Assembly: GCA_934646965.1 (NCBI GenBank)
Contig: CAKUEZ010000045.1
Span: forward strand, 1 to 15,751
Reading direction: 5' to 3'
Length of the DNA stretch: 15,751 nt
Source: an uncultured Collinsella sp.
GTDB taxonomy: Bacteria > Actinomycetota > Coriobacteriia > Coriobacteriales > Coriobacteriaceae
The translations under genes and the position numbers were made by a program. Every line of letters starts with the position of its first letter. Position 1 is the stretch's first letter. Shown piece after piece: positions 1-7,662 of this stretch. The notes beneath the pieces are model-generated. The model saw only the letters and a program-made list of their open reading frames with translations, did no database searches and was not told the DNA's origin.

Positions 1-502
1 GCGCAGTGCGCTCCTTGGTGGCGGCGTCGATTTGAGCCTGGAGGTCGGCGGCCTTGGCACGGGCAGCCTTGGTATCGGCCTTCACGCCCTCCTCGAACTT
101 GGCGATGATGGCCTGCGCGCGAGTCTCGCGGTCGAGCGCCTCCTTATGGGCGACGACGACGTCCTTGCGGGTGTGCTCGATCTTGTCCAGGCGCTTGGCC
201 AGGGTGGCGAGCTCGTTCTCCAGGTCCTGTACCTCGCGGTAGTCGGAACCGTCGACATGGCGCTTCTTGGCGGCCTCGATGGCGTTGTTGGTCTGGATCT
301 CGGTGGTGTTGAGGTCGTCGAGCTCAATGTCCAGGTCCTTGCGCTGGGCGTAGAGCTTGGTCATCTCGGACTTGAGCTTTACATAGGTCTTGCGCTTGGA
401 AGCGAGCTCCTTGAGCTCCGGCATATTGGCAAGTTCGCTCTTGTTGCGGGCGAGCTCCAAATCGATCTGTTGCAGCTTGAGTAGCGTAGCGCCGGCGCTC
501 AT
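1..502 (-). CDS. Coiled-coil zinc-ribbon protein (CT398/DUF164 type), C-terminus off the window
   Basis: Seen: the reading frame starts at ATG 502-500 and stays open for 167 codons to the left edge, so the 3' end is missing. The visible protein is almost entirely charged heptad-like helix, rich in Lys, Glu, Leu and Ala (for example NKSELANMPELKELASKRK near residues 20-38), typical of a long antiparallel coiled coil. An AAAGGAGAG ribosome site lies 7-8 nt upstream, inside the end of the Nif3 gene, and the start overlaps that gene's stop as ATGA. Known: proteins with an N-terminal coiled-coil hairpin and a C-terminal four-cysteine zinc ribbon often follow Nif3 genes; their cellular role is poorly defined and nucleic-acid or protein scaffolding has been suggested. 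Inference: the zinc ribbon itself would lie beyond the left edge, so the assignment rests on the coiled coil and the neighbour. Confidence 0.72.
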   Translation of the reverse strand, partial: MSAGATLLKLQQIDLELARNKSELANMPELKELASKRKTYVKLKSEMTKLYAQRKDLDIELDDLNTTEIQTNNAIEAAKKRHVDGSDYREVQDLENELATLAKRLDKIEHTRKDVVVAHKEALDRETRAQAIIAKFEEGVKADTKAARAKAADLQAQIDAATKERTA

Positions 503-1308
503 AAGTTCTCTCCTTTTGTCACAGTCCACCATTGGCAAGGGTTCAGTATTTTAATCGTATGACGGGGGTCGACCCCGGCGTCAACTGCAGAGTTCATCAA
601 GATATCCACGAACGGCTCTTCGGAACGATCGTGGCCAAGCAAGATCACGGACAGCCCGCGCAGGGCGAGGTCCTGCGCCACGTGGTAGCCCGCCTCTCCG
701 GTCACGATGACATCTGCACCGGCGGCGATGGCAAGCTCGCCAAAGTCGCCCAGGGAGCCGCCCAAGATGGTGACGGTGCGGCACACGTGATCGGCTTCGC
801 CCCACACGCGCGGGTCGCTGCCAAATGCCGTGGAGGCACGGGCGGCGAGGTCACGTAGACTACAGGGGTTGTTGAGGGTCGCGAGTGCGCCCAAGCCACA
901 GGCCTCGGGCTCGTCCACATGCTCCAACGAGCTCATGGGCTCAGCACCCAGTAGCTCACTCAGACAGACACGCGCCTCGTGTGAACGGTCCAGATTGGTG
1001 TGGAGCGAGATGATGCTCACACCGCAACGGGCCGCCTCGTAGAGCGCCGCGCTGCACTGGGGACGCGCGGAATCGGCCGGACAAAACGCTTCGGGCGCCT
1101 TGATGTAGATGGGATGATGCGTCAGCAACACGTTGGCGCCGGCCTCCTGGGCGCGGCACACGTTAGCCTCGGTTGCGTCGAGCGCGCAGGCAACGCCGGT
1201 AATCTCGGCGGACGGATCACCGACGGAGAGTCCAATATGGTCCCAACCCTCGGCGTCCGCCTTGGGGTAGCGTGCCAGTAGTCCACGCTCAAGCTCGGCA
1301 ACGATCAT
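499..1308 (-). CDS. Nif3-like dinuclear metal centre protein (DUF34/NIF3)
   Basis: Seen: 269 residues with the Nif3 metal-site signatures in order: LLTHHP (His64, His65), SLHTNLD (residues 101-107, Asp107), TGEAGYH (203-209) and GHDRSE (His226, Glu230). The four-residue spacing of His226 and Glu230 fits the family. Length is close to the short, single-domain form without the inserted PII-like domain. Known: Nif3/DUF34 proteins form hexameric rings with a two-metal site; relatives have been annotated as GTP cyclohydrolase I type 2, but the physiological substrate is unsettled. The ATG overlaps the stop of the cysteine desulfurase by 4 nt (ATGA), and its own stop overlaps the next start in the same way, pointing to translational coupling of three genes. 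Family certain, reaction not. Confidence 0.93.
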   Translation of the reverse strand: MIVAELERGLLARYPKADAEGWDHIGLSVGDPSAEITGVACALDATEANVCRAQEAGANVLLTHHPIYIKAPEAFCPADSARPQCSAALYEAARCGVSIISLHTNLDRSHEARVCLSELLGAEPMSSLEHVDEPEACGLGALATLNNPCSLRDLAARASTAFGSDPRVWGEADHVCRTVTILGGSLGDFGELAIAAGADVIVTGEAGYHVAQDLALRGLSVILLGHDRSEEPFVDILMNSAVDAGVDPRHTIKILNPCQWWTVTKGENL

Positions 1309-2483
1309 GCGGCACCTACGATCGAGAGCAACGTCTGGGCAAAGTCGTCCAGATCGCCCGGATTCACGCGGTCATCAAACGAGATGCGCAGCGCGCCCAA
1401 TGCCTGCTCGCGGCCGATGCCCATGGCGCTGAGCACGTGGCTCGGGTCCATGCTGCCGCTCGAGCATGCCGAACCGGCCGACACTTCAAAACCTGCGGCG
1501 TCGAGCTTGATGATGAGCTCCTCGGAGTCCATGTCGTCAACGTAGATCGATACCATGCCGGGCAGGCGATCGGCCTGCGCGTAGTCGCCCATGGTGGCGT
1601 GAATGCGCGGATGGGCAGTGAGCGTGGCATAGAGCTTGTCGGACAAGGCCTGCAGCGTCGCGCGCTCCTGGCCCACATTCGGCAGCAACGCGGAAGCGGC
1701 AGCGGCAAAAGCCAACTGCGTGCGCAGGTCTTGCGTACCGGCGCGACGACCGGCCTCCTGTCCACCGCCAAAGATGCGGGGGCGCAGCGGCGTGCGGCTC
1801 TTAAGGTAGAGCGCGCCGGAAGCTACGGGGCCGCCGATCTTGTGCGCGGCCACGGTCATGGCGTCAACACCCAGCTCGGTGACATCGAGCGGAATATGCA
1901 GATAGCCCTGGATAGCATCGGTATGGAACAGGGCGCCCGCGGCGTGCGCGACAGCGGCAAGCTCGCTGATGGGCTGTACCACGCCGGTCTCGTTGTTGGC
2001 GACCATAATGCTTACGAGCGCCACGTCGTCGCCCAGCAACTCGGCAAGCGTGGCAGGCTCAATGTAGCCCGCGCGGCAGGGCTGCACCAGGTCGACAGTA
2101 AAGCCGGCGGCGCGCAGCAGCGGCAGGTTGTCCAGAATCGAATCGTGTTCGATGGCCGACACGACCACGCGGTCACGCTTTCTATCGCGCTGACGGGCGC
2201 CTTCGGCAAGACCGAGCAGCGCCAGCTGGTTGGCCTCGGTGCCACCGTTGGTGAGGATGATCTCGGACGGACGGACGCGCGCGCCAATGCTGCGGGCAAT
2301 CTCGCGACGCGCCACTTCCAGGCGCGCGGCGGCCTTGCGGCCGAGCGAGTGCAGCGAGTTGGGGTTGACGCCGGCAAGCTCACTGTCGTCGTACTCGCGC
2401 TGCGCAAGGAGCGCCTCGGCGCGCATTGGCGTCGAGGCGGCATAGTCAAGATTCACGGGTATGCGGTTTTGACCTGCGGTCAT
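1305..2483 (-). CDS. Cysteine desulfurase, NifS/IscS-type class V aminotransferase
   Basis: Function: a PLP enzyme that takes sulfur from L-cysteine to give alanine and an enzyme persulfide, for Fe-S cluster assembly or tRNA thiolation. Seen in 392 residues: N-terminal NLDYAASTP (11-19), TNGGTEANQ (78-86), His113 in IEHDS, ANNETG (162-167), HTDA with Asp189, the PLP lysine Lys215 in AAHKIGGP, GGGQE..RRAGT (239-250) and the sulfur-carrying Cys340 in SAGSACSSG. This arrangement is class I (NifS/IscS) rather than SufS. AGGAGG lies 11 nt before the ATG, inside the end of rpe, 6 nt upstream. No iscU, iscR or mnmA is adjacent, so the acceptor cannot be told from this window. Coupled by ATGA to Nif3. 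A dedicated role (isc, nif or tRNA thiolation) is not resolved, so I give no symbol. Confidence 0.95.
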   Translation of the reverse strand: MTAGQNRIPVNLDYAASTPMRAEALLAQREYDDSELAGVNPNSLHSLGRKAAARLEVARREIARSIGARVRPSEIILTNGGTEANQLALLGLAEGARQRDRKRDRVVVSAIEHDSILDNLPLLRAAGFTVDLVQPCRAGYIEPATLAELLGDDVALVSIMVANNETGVVQPISELAAVAHAAGALFHTDAIQGYLHIPLDVTELGVDAMTVAAHKIGGPVASGALYLKSRTPLRPRIFGGGQEAGRRAGTQDLRTQLAFAAAASALLPNVGQERATLQALSDKLYATLTAHPRIHATMGDYAQADRLPGMVSIYVDDMDSEELIIKLDAAGFEVSAGSACSSGSMDPSHVLSAMGIGREQALGALRISFDDRVNPGDLDDFAQTLLSIVGAA

Positions 2484-2489
2484 AAGGGA

Positions 2490-3161
2490 TTATGCCTCCT
2501 GTGCGGCCTCGTTACCCAGCTTCTGCAGCAGCGCAACCTCGGCGGCGGGATCTTCGGACTTAAATACGGCGGAGCCGGCCACGAGCACGTTGGCGCCGGC
2601 CTTGACGACCTCGGCGATGTTCTTGGAAGAGATGCCACCGTCGACCTCGATAAGGGGCGATACACCGTGGCGCTCGCACATGGCCGTAAGCTCGTGCAGT
2701 TTGGCGATGGTGCCCGGGATAAAGCTCTGGCCGCCAAAACCGGGATTCACGCTCATCAGCAGCACCATATCGACGACATCGATAATGCTCTCGAGCACGC
2801 AGACGGGCGTGGCGGGGTTGAGCACAACGCCGGCCTTGACGCCACGCTGCTGCAGATGGGTAAGCGTGCGATGTAAGTGCGTGGAGGCCTCGTAATGCAC
2901 GGTGATCATATCGGCGCCGGCGTCGGCATACCAATCGACCGTCTCGTCGGGGTTCGACACCATCAGGTGCGCGTCGACCGGCACATCGGTGGAGCGCTTG
3001 ACGGCCTTGAGGATGTCGACGCCAAAGGTAAGATTGCCGGTAAAGTGACCGTCCATAACGTCGAAGTGCACGTAGTCGGCACCGGCGATTTTGTCGAGCT
3101 CGCCCTTGAGGTTGGCCATATCGGCCGAAAGGACAGATGGAGCGATTTTGATGGAACCCAT
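2490..3161 (-). CDS. rpe: Ribulose-phosphate 3-epimerase
   Basis: Interconverts D-ribulose 5-phosphate and D-xylulose 5-phosphate in the pentose phosphate pathway; cytosolic TIM barrel. Seen: 223 residues, the usual length. N-terminal IAPSVLSAD (6-14), VHFDVMDGHF (31-40) with metal ligand His32 and catalytic Asp34, AHLMV with His65, the strongly conserved MSVNPGFGGQSFIP (136-149), and IEVDGGI with the second catalytic Asp174. The loop after MDGHF reads TGNLTFG where many family members have VPN; this is a small variation outside the metal ligands. AAAGG precedes the ATG by about 10 nt. It sits 18 nt after gpsA and 6 nt before the cysteine desulfurase, so it is most likely co-transcribed with both. 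Confidence 0.97.
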   Translation of the reverse strand: MGSIKIAPSVLSADMANLKGELDKIAGADYVHFDVMDGHFTGNLTFGVDILKAVKRSTDVPVDAHLMVSNPDETVDWYADAGADMITVHYEASTHLHRTLTHLQQRGVKAGVVLNPATPVCVLESIIDVVDMVLLMSVNPGFGGQSFIPGTIAKLHELTAMCERHGVSPLIEVDGGISSKNIAEVVKAGANVLVAGSAVFKSEDPAAEVALLQKLGNEAAQEA

Positions 3162-3179
3162 GGTAGAAGCCTTTCTGCG

Positions 3180-4187
3180 CTAGTCGGTGAGTCCGTAGAA
3201 CTCTTGGGAGGGGACGCGGTCGGTAAGAATTTCGAGCGCCCTATCCAAAGTAACACCGTTGTAGAGCGTTTGCTCCACGGCAAAGGTGAGCGGAATGTCT
3301 ACGCCCAGTGAGCGGGCGAGTTCGCTGACGCTGCGGGCCGCGACGGCGCCCTCGACCACCATATGCGTACGCGCCTGGTACTCGTCGAGCGACACGCCGT
3401 GGGCAAACTCGTAGCCAAAGGTGCGGTTGCGCGAATGTTCCGAGGTACAGGTGGCGATAAGGTCGCCCATGCCGGCAAGCCCCATGCAGGTCATGGCCTG
3501 GCCGCCGCGGGCATGCACCAGGCGGCTGATCTCGGCCAGACCGCGCGTCATGATGAGGGCGAGCGTGTTGTCGCCCGCACCCGAGCCGGCGGAGATGCCG
3601 CACACGATAGCGATGACGTTTTTCATGGCACCGCAGACCTCGACGCCGGTCATGTCCTGCGACAGGTAGATGCGGAAGGCCGTGGACAGCAGCAGGTCCT
3701 TAAAGGTCTCCCCTACCTGCGTATCTTCGCTGGCGATGACGGCGGCCGAAAGCCCGCCGCGGCAGATCTCCTCGGCATGGTTGGGGCCCGAGAGCGCCGC
3801 GACGCGCGACTCGTTGCCGATCTCGCTGGCGATGACCTCGCTCATGAGCAAGCCGGACTCGGGTTCAATGCCTTTGGTAAGGCAGAGCACCGGGGTTTCG
3901 GCAGCGATAAACGGCGCGGCCTGGTGGCAGACGCCGCGCAGGTGCGTCGAAGGCACGGCAAAGATGATGGCGTCGGCGCCGTTGAGCGCCTGGGCCAGAT
4001 CCGTCGTGGCGACCACGTTGGTCGGAAGCTCGTAGTCCACCAGATAGCGGGGATTACGGTGCTCGGCGTTAATGCCGGCGGCCGTCTGCTCGCTATGGGC
4101 CCACATGGTTACGCGCTCGGCTCGCGCGGCGGCAAGGCCGGCGACGGCGGTTCCCCAGGAGCCGGAGCCAATCAGCGCAACATTCAT
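3180..4187 (-). CDS. gpsA: NAD(P)-dependent glycerol-3-phosphate dehydrogenase
   Basis: Reduces dihydroxyacetone phosphate to sn-glycerol 3-phosphate, the backbone for phospholipids; cytosolic. Seen: 335 residues with the Rossmann motif GSGSWGTA (7-14), FAVPS (76-80), LTKGIE with Lys105, SGPNHAEE (133-140), catalytic Lys189 in CGAMKNVIAI, and the C-terminal signature LAGMGDLIATC followed by SRNRTFG (237-258). All expected catalytic features are present. AGGAG lies 6 nt before the ATG. The gene starts 9 nt after plsY, which uses its product, so the two form a clear functional pair. No sign of frameshift or truncation. Confidence 0.98.
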   Translation of the reverse strand: MNVALIGSGSWGTAVAGLAAARAERVTMWAHSEQTAAGINAEHRNPRYLVDYELPTNVVATTDLAQALNGADAIIFAVPSTHLRGVCHQAAPFIAAETPVLCLTKGIEPESGLLMSEVIASEIGNESRVAALSGPNHAEEICRGGLSAAVIASEDTQVGETFKDLLLSTAFRIYLSQDMTGVEVCGAMKNVIAIVCGISAGSGAGDNTLALIMTRGLAEISRLVHARGGQAMTCMGLAGMGDLIATCTSEHSRNRTFGYEFAHGVSLDEYQARTHMVVEGAVAARSVSELARSLGVDIPLTFAVEQTLYNGVTLDRALEILTDRVPSQEFYGLTD

Positions 4188-4196
4188 GACTCTCTC

Positions 4197-4880
4197 CTAC
4201 TTATCGTCGGGCTCGGTGACGCGCTTGGTAAACGAGAGCTTGGACTCCTTACCGGCAATGAGCTTTTGGATATTCGAGCGATGGGCCCACACCACGGTGA
4301 TGCCGATCATCGCCATGCAGAACTTGAGGCCCAGACTGCTGTACGGAAAGACCGCGCAGGCGGCGATGGGGAGGCCGATGGCGGCGGCAAGCGACCCCAC
4401 CGATACGTACTTGGTGATGGCGACGGCAACGATAAACATGCCCAACAGTGACAGGCCAATAGGCCAGTACCAGGCAAGAATCACGCCCAGGCCCACCGCG
4501 ATGCCCTTGCCGCCGTGGAAGTTGAGGTAGGGTGAGAAGATGTGGCCCCACACAGCAGCCAGGCAGATGACGCCAATCATCCAGTCCCCGGGTGCGCCAG
4601 GAGCCATGATGTTCACGGGAAAGTCGTAGCCCACGCTTGCGATAAGCGGACGCGCGATAAGGACGCAGATGGCGCCCTTCAGGCAATCGAGCAGCAGCGT
4701 GAGCGCGGCGACCTTGGGGCCGGCCACGCGCAGCGCGTTGGTGGTGCCGATATTGCCCGAGCCCGCCTTGCGAATATCCGTGTGATTGAACACGCGGCCC
4801 AGGATCAGGCCAAACGGAATCGCTCCGATAAAGAACGAAACCACGGCGCAGATAGCGGTCAGAAGAATCGGATTATGCAT
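4197..4880 (-). CDS. plsY: Acyl-phosphate:glycerol-3-phosphate acyltransferase
   Basis: Integral membrane enzyme that moves an acyl chain from acyl-phosphate to the 1-position of glycerol 3-phosphate, giving lysophosphatidic acid. Seen: 227 residues with several hydrophobic segments and the three PlsY motifs: SFFIGAIPFG (15-24) leading to GSGNIGTTN (40-48), GHIFSPYLNFHGGKG (112-126), and HRSNIQKL (200-207). A longer frame opens at 4928 but lies inside der; the ATG at 4880 has AAGGAG 7 nt upstream and starts directly at the first membrane segment, so I chose it. The start overlaps the end of der by 8 nt. The hydrophilic tail ends in acidic residues. PlsY implies that PlsX, not seen here, supplies the acyl-phosphate. 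Confidence 0.97.
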   Translation of the reverse strand: MHNPILLTAICAVVSFFIGAIPFGLILGRVFNHTDIRKAGSGNIGTTNALRVAGPKVAALTLLLDCLKGAICVLIARPLIASVGYDFPVNIMAPGAPGDWMIGVICLAAVWGHIFSPYLNFHGGKGIAVGLGVILAWYWPIGLSLLGMFIVAVAITKYVSVGSLAAAIGLPIAACAVFPYSSLGLKFCMAMIGITVVWAHRSNIQKLIAGKESKLSFTKRVTEPDDK

Positions 4881-6207
4881 CCTTTTGCTCCTTCTTCCTA
4901 AAGAAGAGTCGAATGGGCGTGCCGGCAAAGTCGAAGGTCGAACGCATGCGGTTCTCCACGTAGCGCTGGTAGGTGTCGTTGACCAGGTCGCTGTGGTTGA
5001 CGAAGAACGTGAACGTCGGCGGGTTGACGCCCGTCTGGGTCACGTAGTGCATGCGCAGGCGGCGCTTGCCGTCCACCACAGTGTGGCCGAACTCGCGCAG
5101 GTCGGTGAGGAACGTGTTGAGGCGCGAGGTGGTGATCTTTTGCGAACGCGTCTTCTCGGCGGCGTCGACCATCGCCCAGATCTTCTCGATGCTGCGGCCG
5201 GTCAGAGCAGAGATGCGCAGGTACTGGGCCCAGGGAGCCATGACGCCCAGACGGCGGTCGACGGTCTCCATGCAGGCCTCGCGCTTGCGGTCGTCGTCGA
5301 GCAGGTCCCACTTGTTGAGCAGCACCACGATGGCGCAGCCGCGCTCGATGGCTAGACCCATGACCTTCTGGTCCTGCTCGGTAACGCCCACGGAGGCGTC
5401 GACGACGAGCAGCGCCACGTCGGCGCGGTCGATGGCGCGCAGGCCGCGGACCATGGAGTAGTACTCGATGTTCTCGTAGACGGTGCTCTTCTTGCGGATA
5501 CCCGCGGTGTCGACCATGCGGTAGTGCTTGCCGTTGCGCTCCACGACGGTGTCGATGGCGTCGCGCGTGGTGCCGGCGATGTTCGACACGATGGAGCGGT
5601 CGGCGCCCAGGATGCGGTTGAACAGCGACGACTTGCCGGCGTTGGGGCGGCCGATGATGGCGACGTTCAGCGCGTCGGGGAACTCGTCGGCGACCTCGTC
5701 CTCCTCCTCGGGGAGCAGGGCCACGATGTCATCGAGCAGGTCGCCCGTGCCGTGGCCGTGCAGGGCCGAGAGCGGCGTGGGCTCGCCGATGCCGAGCGAA
5801 TAGAACTCCCAGATGTTGTCGTTCTCACGATCGGGGTTGTCGAGCTTGTTCACCAGCAGAAAGACCGGCTTGTCGGAGCGCTTGAGCATGCGGGCGACCG
5901 ACTCGTCCTCCTCGGTGACGCCGGTGCGGCCGTCGACCACAAACAGGATGACGGCGGCTTCCTCGGTGGCGGCGAGCGCCTGGTCGCGGATGGACGTGGC
6001 GAAGACGTCGTCGCTCTTGAGCGGCTCGATGCCGCCCGTGTCGACGATGGTGAACTCACGGCCGTTCCAGTCGGCCGTGTGATACGAGCGGTCGCGCGTG
6101 ACGCCGCGGGACTCGTGGACGATGGCGTCCGAGGTCTGGGCCAGGCGGTTAACGAGCGTGGACTTGCCCACGTTGGGGCGTCCGACGACGGCGACGATAG
6201 GTTTCAT
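4873..6207 (-). CDS. der: Ribosome biogenesis GTPase Der (EngA)
   Basis: Tandem-GTPase factor for assembly of the large ribosomal subunit. Seen: 444 residues. First G domain: GRPNVGKS (9-16), DTGG (56-59), NKLD (120-123). An acidic linker (about 167-176) leads to the second G domain: GRPNAGKS (186-193), DTAGIRKKS (233-241), NKWD (298-301). A C-terminal KH-like domain covers about 355-440 and ends in a lysine-rich tail. The frame is open upstream to an ATG at 6378, but that part lies inside the DUF512 gene and is unlike Der; the ATG at 6207 has AAGGAG 5 nt upstream and begins with the standard MKPIVAVVGRPN. It starts 10 nt after the DUF512 gene. The DUF512-der-plsY-gpsA order resembles that of many Firmicutes. 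Confidence 0.98.
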   Translation of the reverse strand: MKPIVAVVGRPNVGKSTLVNRLAQTSDAIVHESRGVTRDRSYHTADWNGREFTIVDTGGIEPLKSDDVFATSIRDQALAATEEAAVILFVVDGRTGVTEEDESVARMLKRSDKPVFLLVNKLDNPDRENDNIWEFYSLGIGEPTPLSALHGHGTGDLLDDIVALLPEEEDEVADEFPDALNVAIIGRPNAGKSSLFNRILGADRSIVSNIAGTTRDAIDTVVERNGKHYRMVDTAGIRKKSTVYENIEYYSMVRGLRAIDRADVALLVVDASVGVTEQDQKVMGLAIERGCAIVVLLNKWDLLDDDRKREACMETVDRRLGVMAPWAQYLRISALTGRSIEKIWAMVDAAEKTRSQKITTSRLNTFLTDLREFGHTVVDGKRRLRMHYVTQTGVNPPTFTFFVNHSDLVNDTYQRYVENRMRSTFDFAGTPIRLFFRKKEQKDA

Positions 6208-6212
6208 CTGCT

Positions 6213-6218
6213 CTCCTT
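6213..6218 (-). promoter_or_regulatory. Ribosome binding site deciding the der start
   Basis: AAGGAG on the minus strand, 5 nt before the ATG at 6207. It overlaps the TAA stop of the DUF512 gene (6218-6220). It supports the short Der over the 57-residue-longer frame. Confidence 0.8.
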
Positions 6219-7660
6219 TAATGGGTAGGGTCAGCGGAATTAGTAGAGTCGGCAGGCGTAATGCCAAGGATGTGCTCCAGGGTATCGAGCAGCTCATGCG
6301 GCATGGTCGACACCACATGAACCTCGACGCCGCGACTGGTAAGGCTTGCGAGTAAATCGTCACGATGATACTCGTCAAGCGTCATGCCGTCAGCGTTGAA
6401 CATAAGCTTAGGCACAAAGAGCATAACCCCCGACAGGTCTTGCGGCAGCTGCTCCAGGATGTCGCTCGCGACGATGAGGCCGGTTACGTCCACGTTGCCG
6501 CCAAAGTAGCGGTTCTTAATGGCCGTGACGGTTCCGGCGAGGCCCTGCGGCGACTCTACGAAGCGCGCCACGGTGTCGCGTGCGCTGGCACCCGAGAGGC
6601 ACAGCAGGCGCTGGTCGCGGGCGGTGATGGCCTCACGAACGCGGGCCAGGCGCTCGGCGTCGGCGACAAGGACATCGTCGGTCTCGTCTAGATACGAGCG
6701 GATCATGCCAATGCCGTCGTAGTACTGCGGGTAGCCGTCGTAAAAATCGGCCTCGGGAGGCTCGATGCCAGCGTCCAGGTAGAACTCATCGCTCATCTGG
6801 AAGGTGTGGCGGCCAAAGCGCTCAAACGCGCGGTCCTGGAAGGGCCGGATCATGGCAATGGTCTCGCGCGCAAGTTCGGGCTTGTCGCTGTAGGACCAGC
6901 TAAAGCGGTTCTGGTGTTTGGTAAAACCGAGCGGCACGATACCCAGGCTTGTGATCTGCTCATGCTCCTCGCAGTAGCGCAGGGTCTTTTCCAACTCCTC
7001 GCCATCGTTCATGCCGGGGCACAAAACGATCTGCGCGTGAATTTCGATGCCCGCGGCCATGATGGCCTCGAGCACGTCCATGCCGCGTTGGGCGTTGCGG
7101 CCCATCATGCGGCGGCGAACGTCGGGGCTCACGGCGTGGACCGACACATTCATGGGGCTCATGTTGCGGTCGATGACGTTTTGCACGTCCTCGTCGGTGA
7201 GGTTCGTGAGCGTGACAAAGTTGCCCTGCAAAAAGCTCAGGCGATAGTCGTCGTCGCGGATGTAGAGCGTAGAGCGGCCGCCTTTGGGCAGCATCGTCAT
7301 AAAGCAGAACACGCAGGCGTTGACGCAGGTACGCATGCCGTCGAAGATGGGGCCGTCGAACTCCAGGCCCCAGTCCTCGCCGGGAAAGCGGTCGAGCTCC
7401 ACCGGGGTGACAGTGTTATCGCGCGAGTCGAAAACCTCAAGGTCGACGGTGTCGTCGTCGGCCTCCCAGAGCCACACGATCATGTCGGTGAGCTGCTCGC
7501 CGTTAACCGTAAGCACGCGCATGCCCGGCTCGATACCCACATCCCATGCGGGCGATTCGGGACGCACGTTCTTGACGAGCGCGCCCTCACCCGGCTCGGG
7601 GTCGCGGCTGCGCCCGTAATCGGCCACCTCGGCGGCGTATGCGGGTACGGTCTGGTCCAT
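6218..7660 (-). CDS. PDZ/radical-SAM-like DUF512 protein
   Basis: Seen: 480 residues in three parts. Residues 25-80 look like a PDZ-type fold (ALVKNVRPESPAWDVGIEPG then a VNG turn). Cys112, Cys116 and Cys119 form CVNACVFC, a CxxxCxxC pattern typical of a radical-SAM 4Fe-4S cluster, followed by DDYRLSFLQGNFVTLTNL (137-154). The C-terminal part from about 285 (FQMSDEFYLDAG, NRYFGGNVDVTGL, VPKLMFNADGMTLDE) is the DUF512 region. Known: such proteins are widespread beside der in Firmicutes and also occur in cyanobacteria; the reaction is unknown. The ATG at 7660 was chosen because the longer frame lies inside ispH; AAGGAG is 14 nt away, an unusually long spacing. It lies 2 nt after ispH, itself a 4Fe-4S enzyme. 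Confidence 0.9.
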   Translation of the reverse strand: MDQTVPAYAAEVADYGRSRDPEPGEGALVKNVRPESPAWDVGIEPGMRVLTVNGEQLTDMIVWLWEADDDTVDLEVFDSRDNTVTPVELDRFPGEDWGLEFDGPIFDGMRTCVNACVFCFMTMLPKGGRSTLYIRDDDYRLSFLQGNFVTLTNLTDEDVQNVIDRNMSPMNVSVHAVSPDVRRRMMGRNAQRGMDVLEAIMAAGIEIHAQIVLCPGMNDGEELEKTLRYCEEHEQITSLGIVPLGFTKHQNRFSWSYSDKPELARETIAMIRPFQDRAFERFGRHTFQMSDEFYLDAGIEPPEADFYDGYPQYYDGIGMIRSYLDETDDVLVADAERLARVREAITARDQRLLCLSGASARDTVARFVESPQGLAGTVTAIKNRYFGGNVDVTGLIVASDILEQLPQDLSGVMLFVPKLMFNADGMTLDEYHRDDLLASLTSRGVEVHVVSTMPHELLDTLEHILGITPADSTNSADPTH

Positions 7661-7662
7661 GA

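Noticed and set aside
1272..2876. 534-codon open frame on the plus strand, opposite the cysteine desulfurase and rpe
   Set aside because: It mirrors two certain genes; its product is low-complexity, rich in Gly, Ala, His and Arg, with no recognisable domain. Long antisense frames are common at high GC.
4881..4928. 16-residue N-terminal extension of PlsY
   Set aside because: It is out-of-frame der sequence; the ATG at 4880 has AAGGAG 7 nt upstream and begins at the first membrane segment.
6208..6378. 57-residue N-terminal extension of Der
   Set aside because: It lies within the DUF512 gene and is unlike Der; the ATG at 6207 has a strong ribosome site and gives the standard N-terminus.
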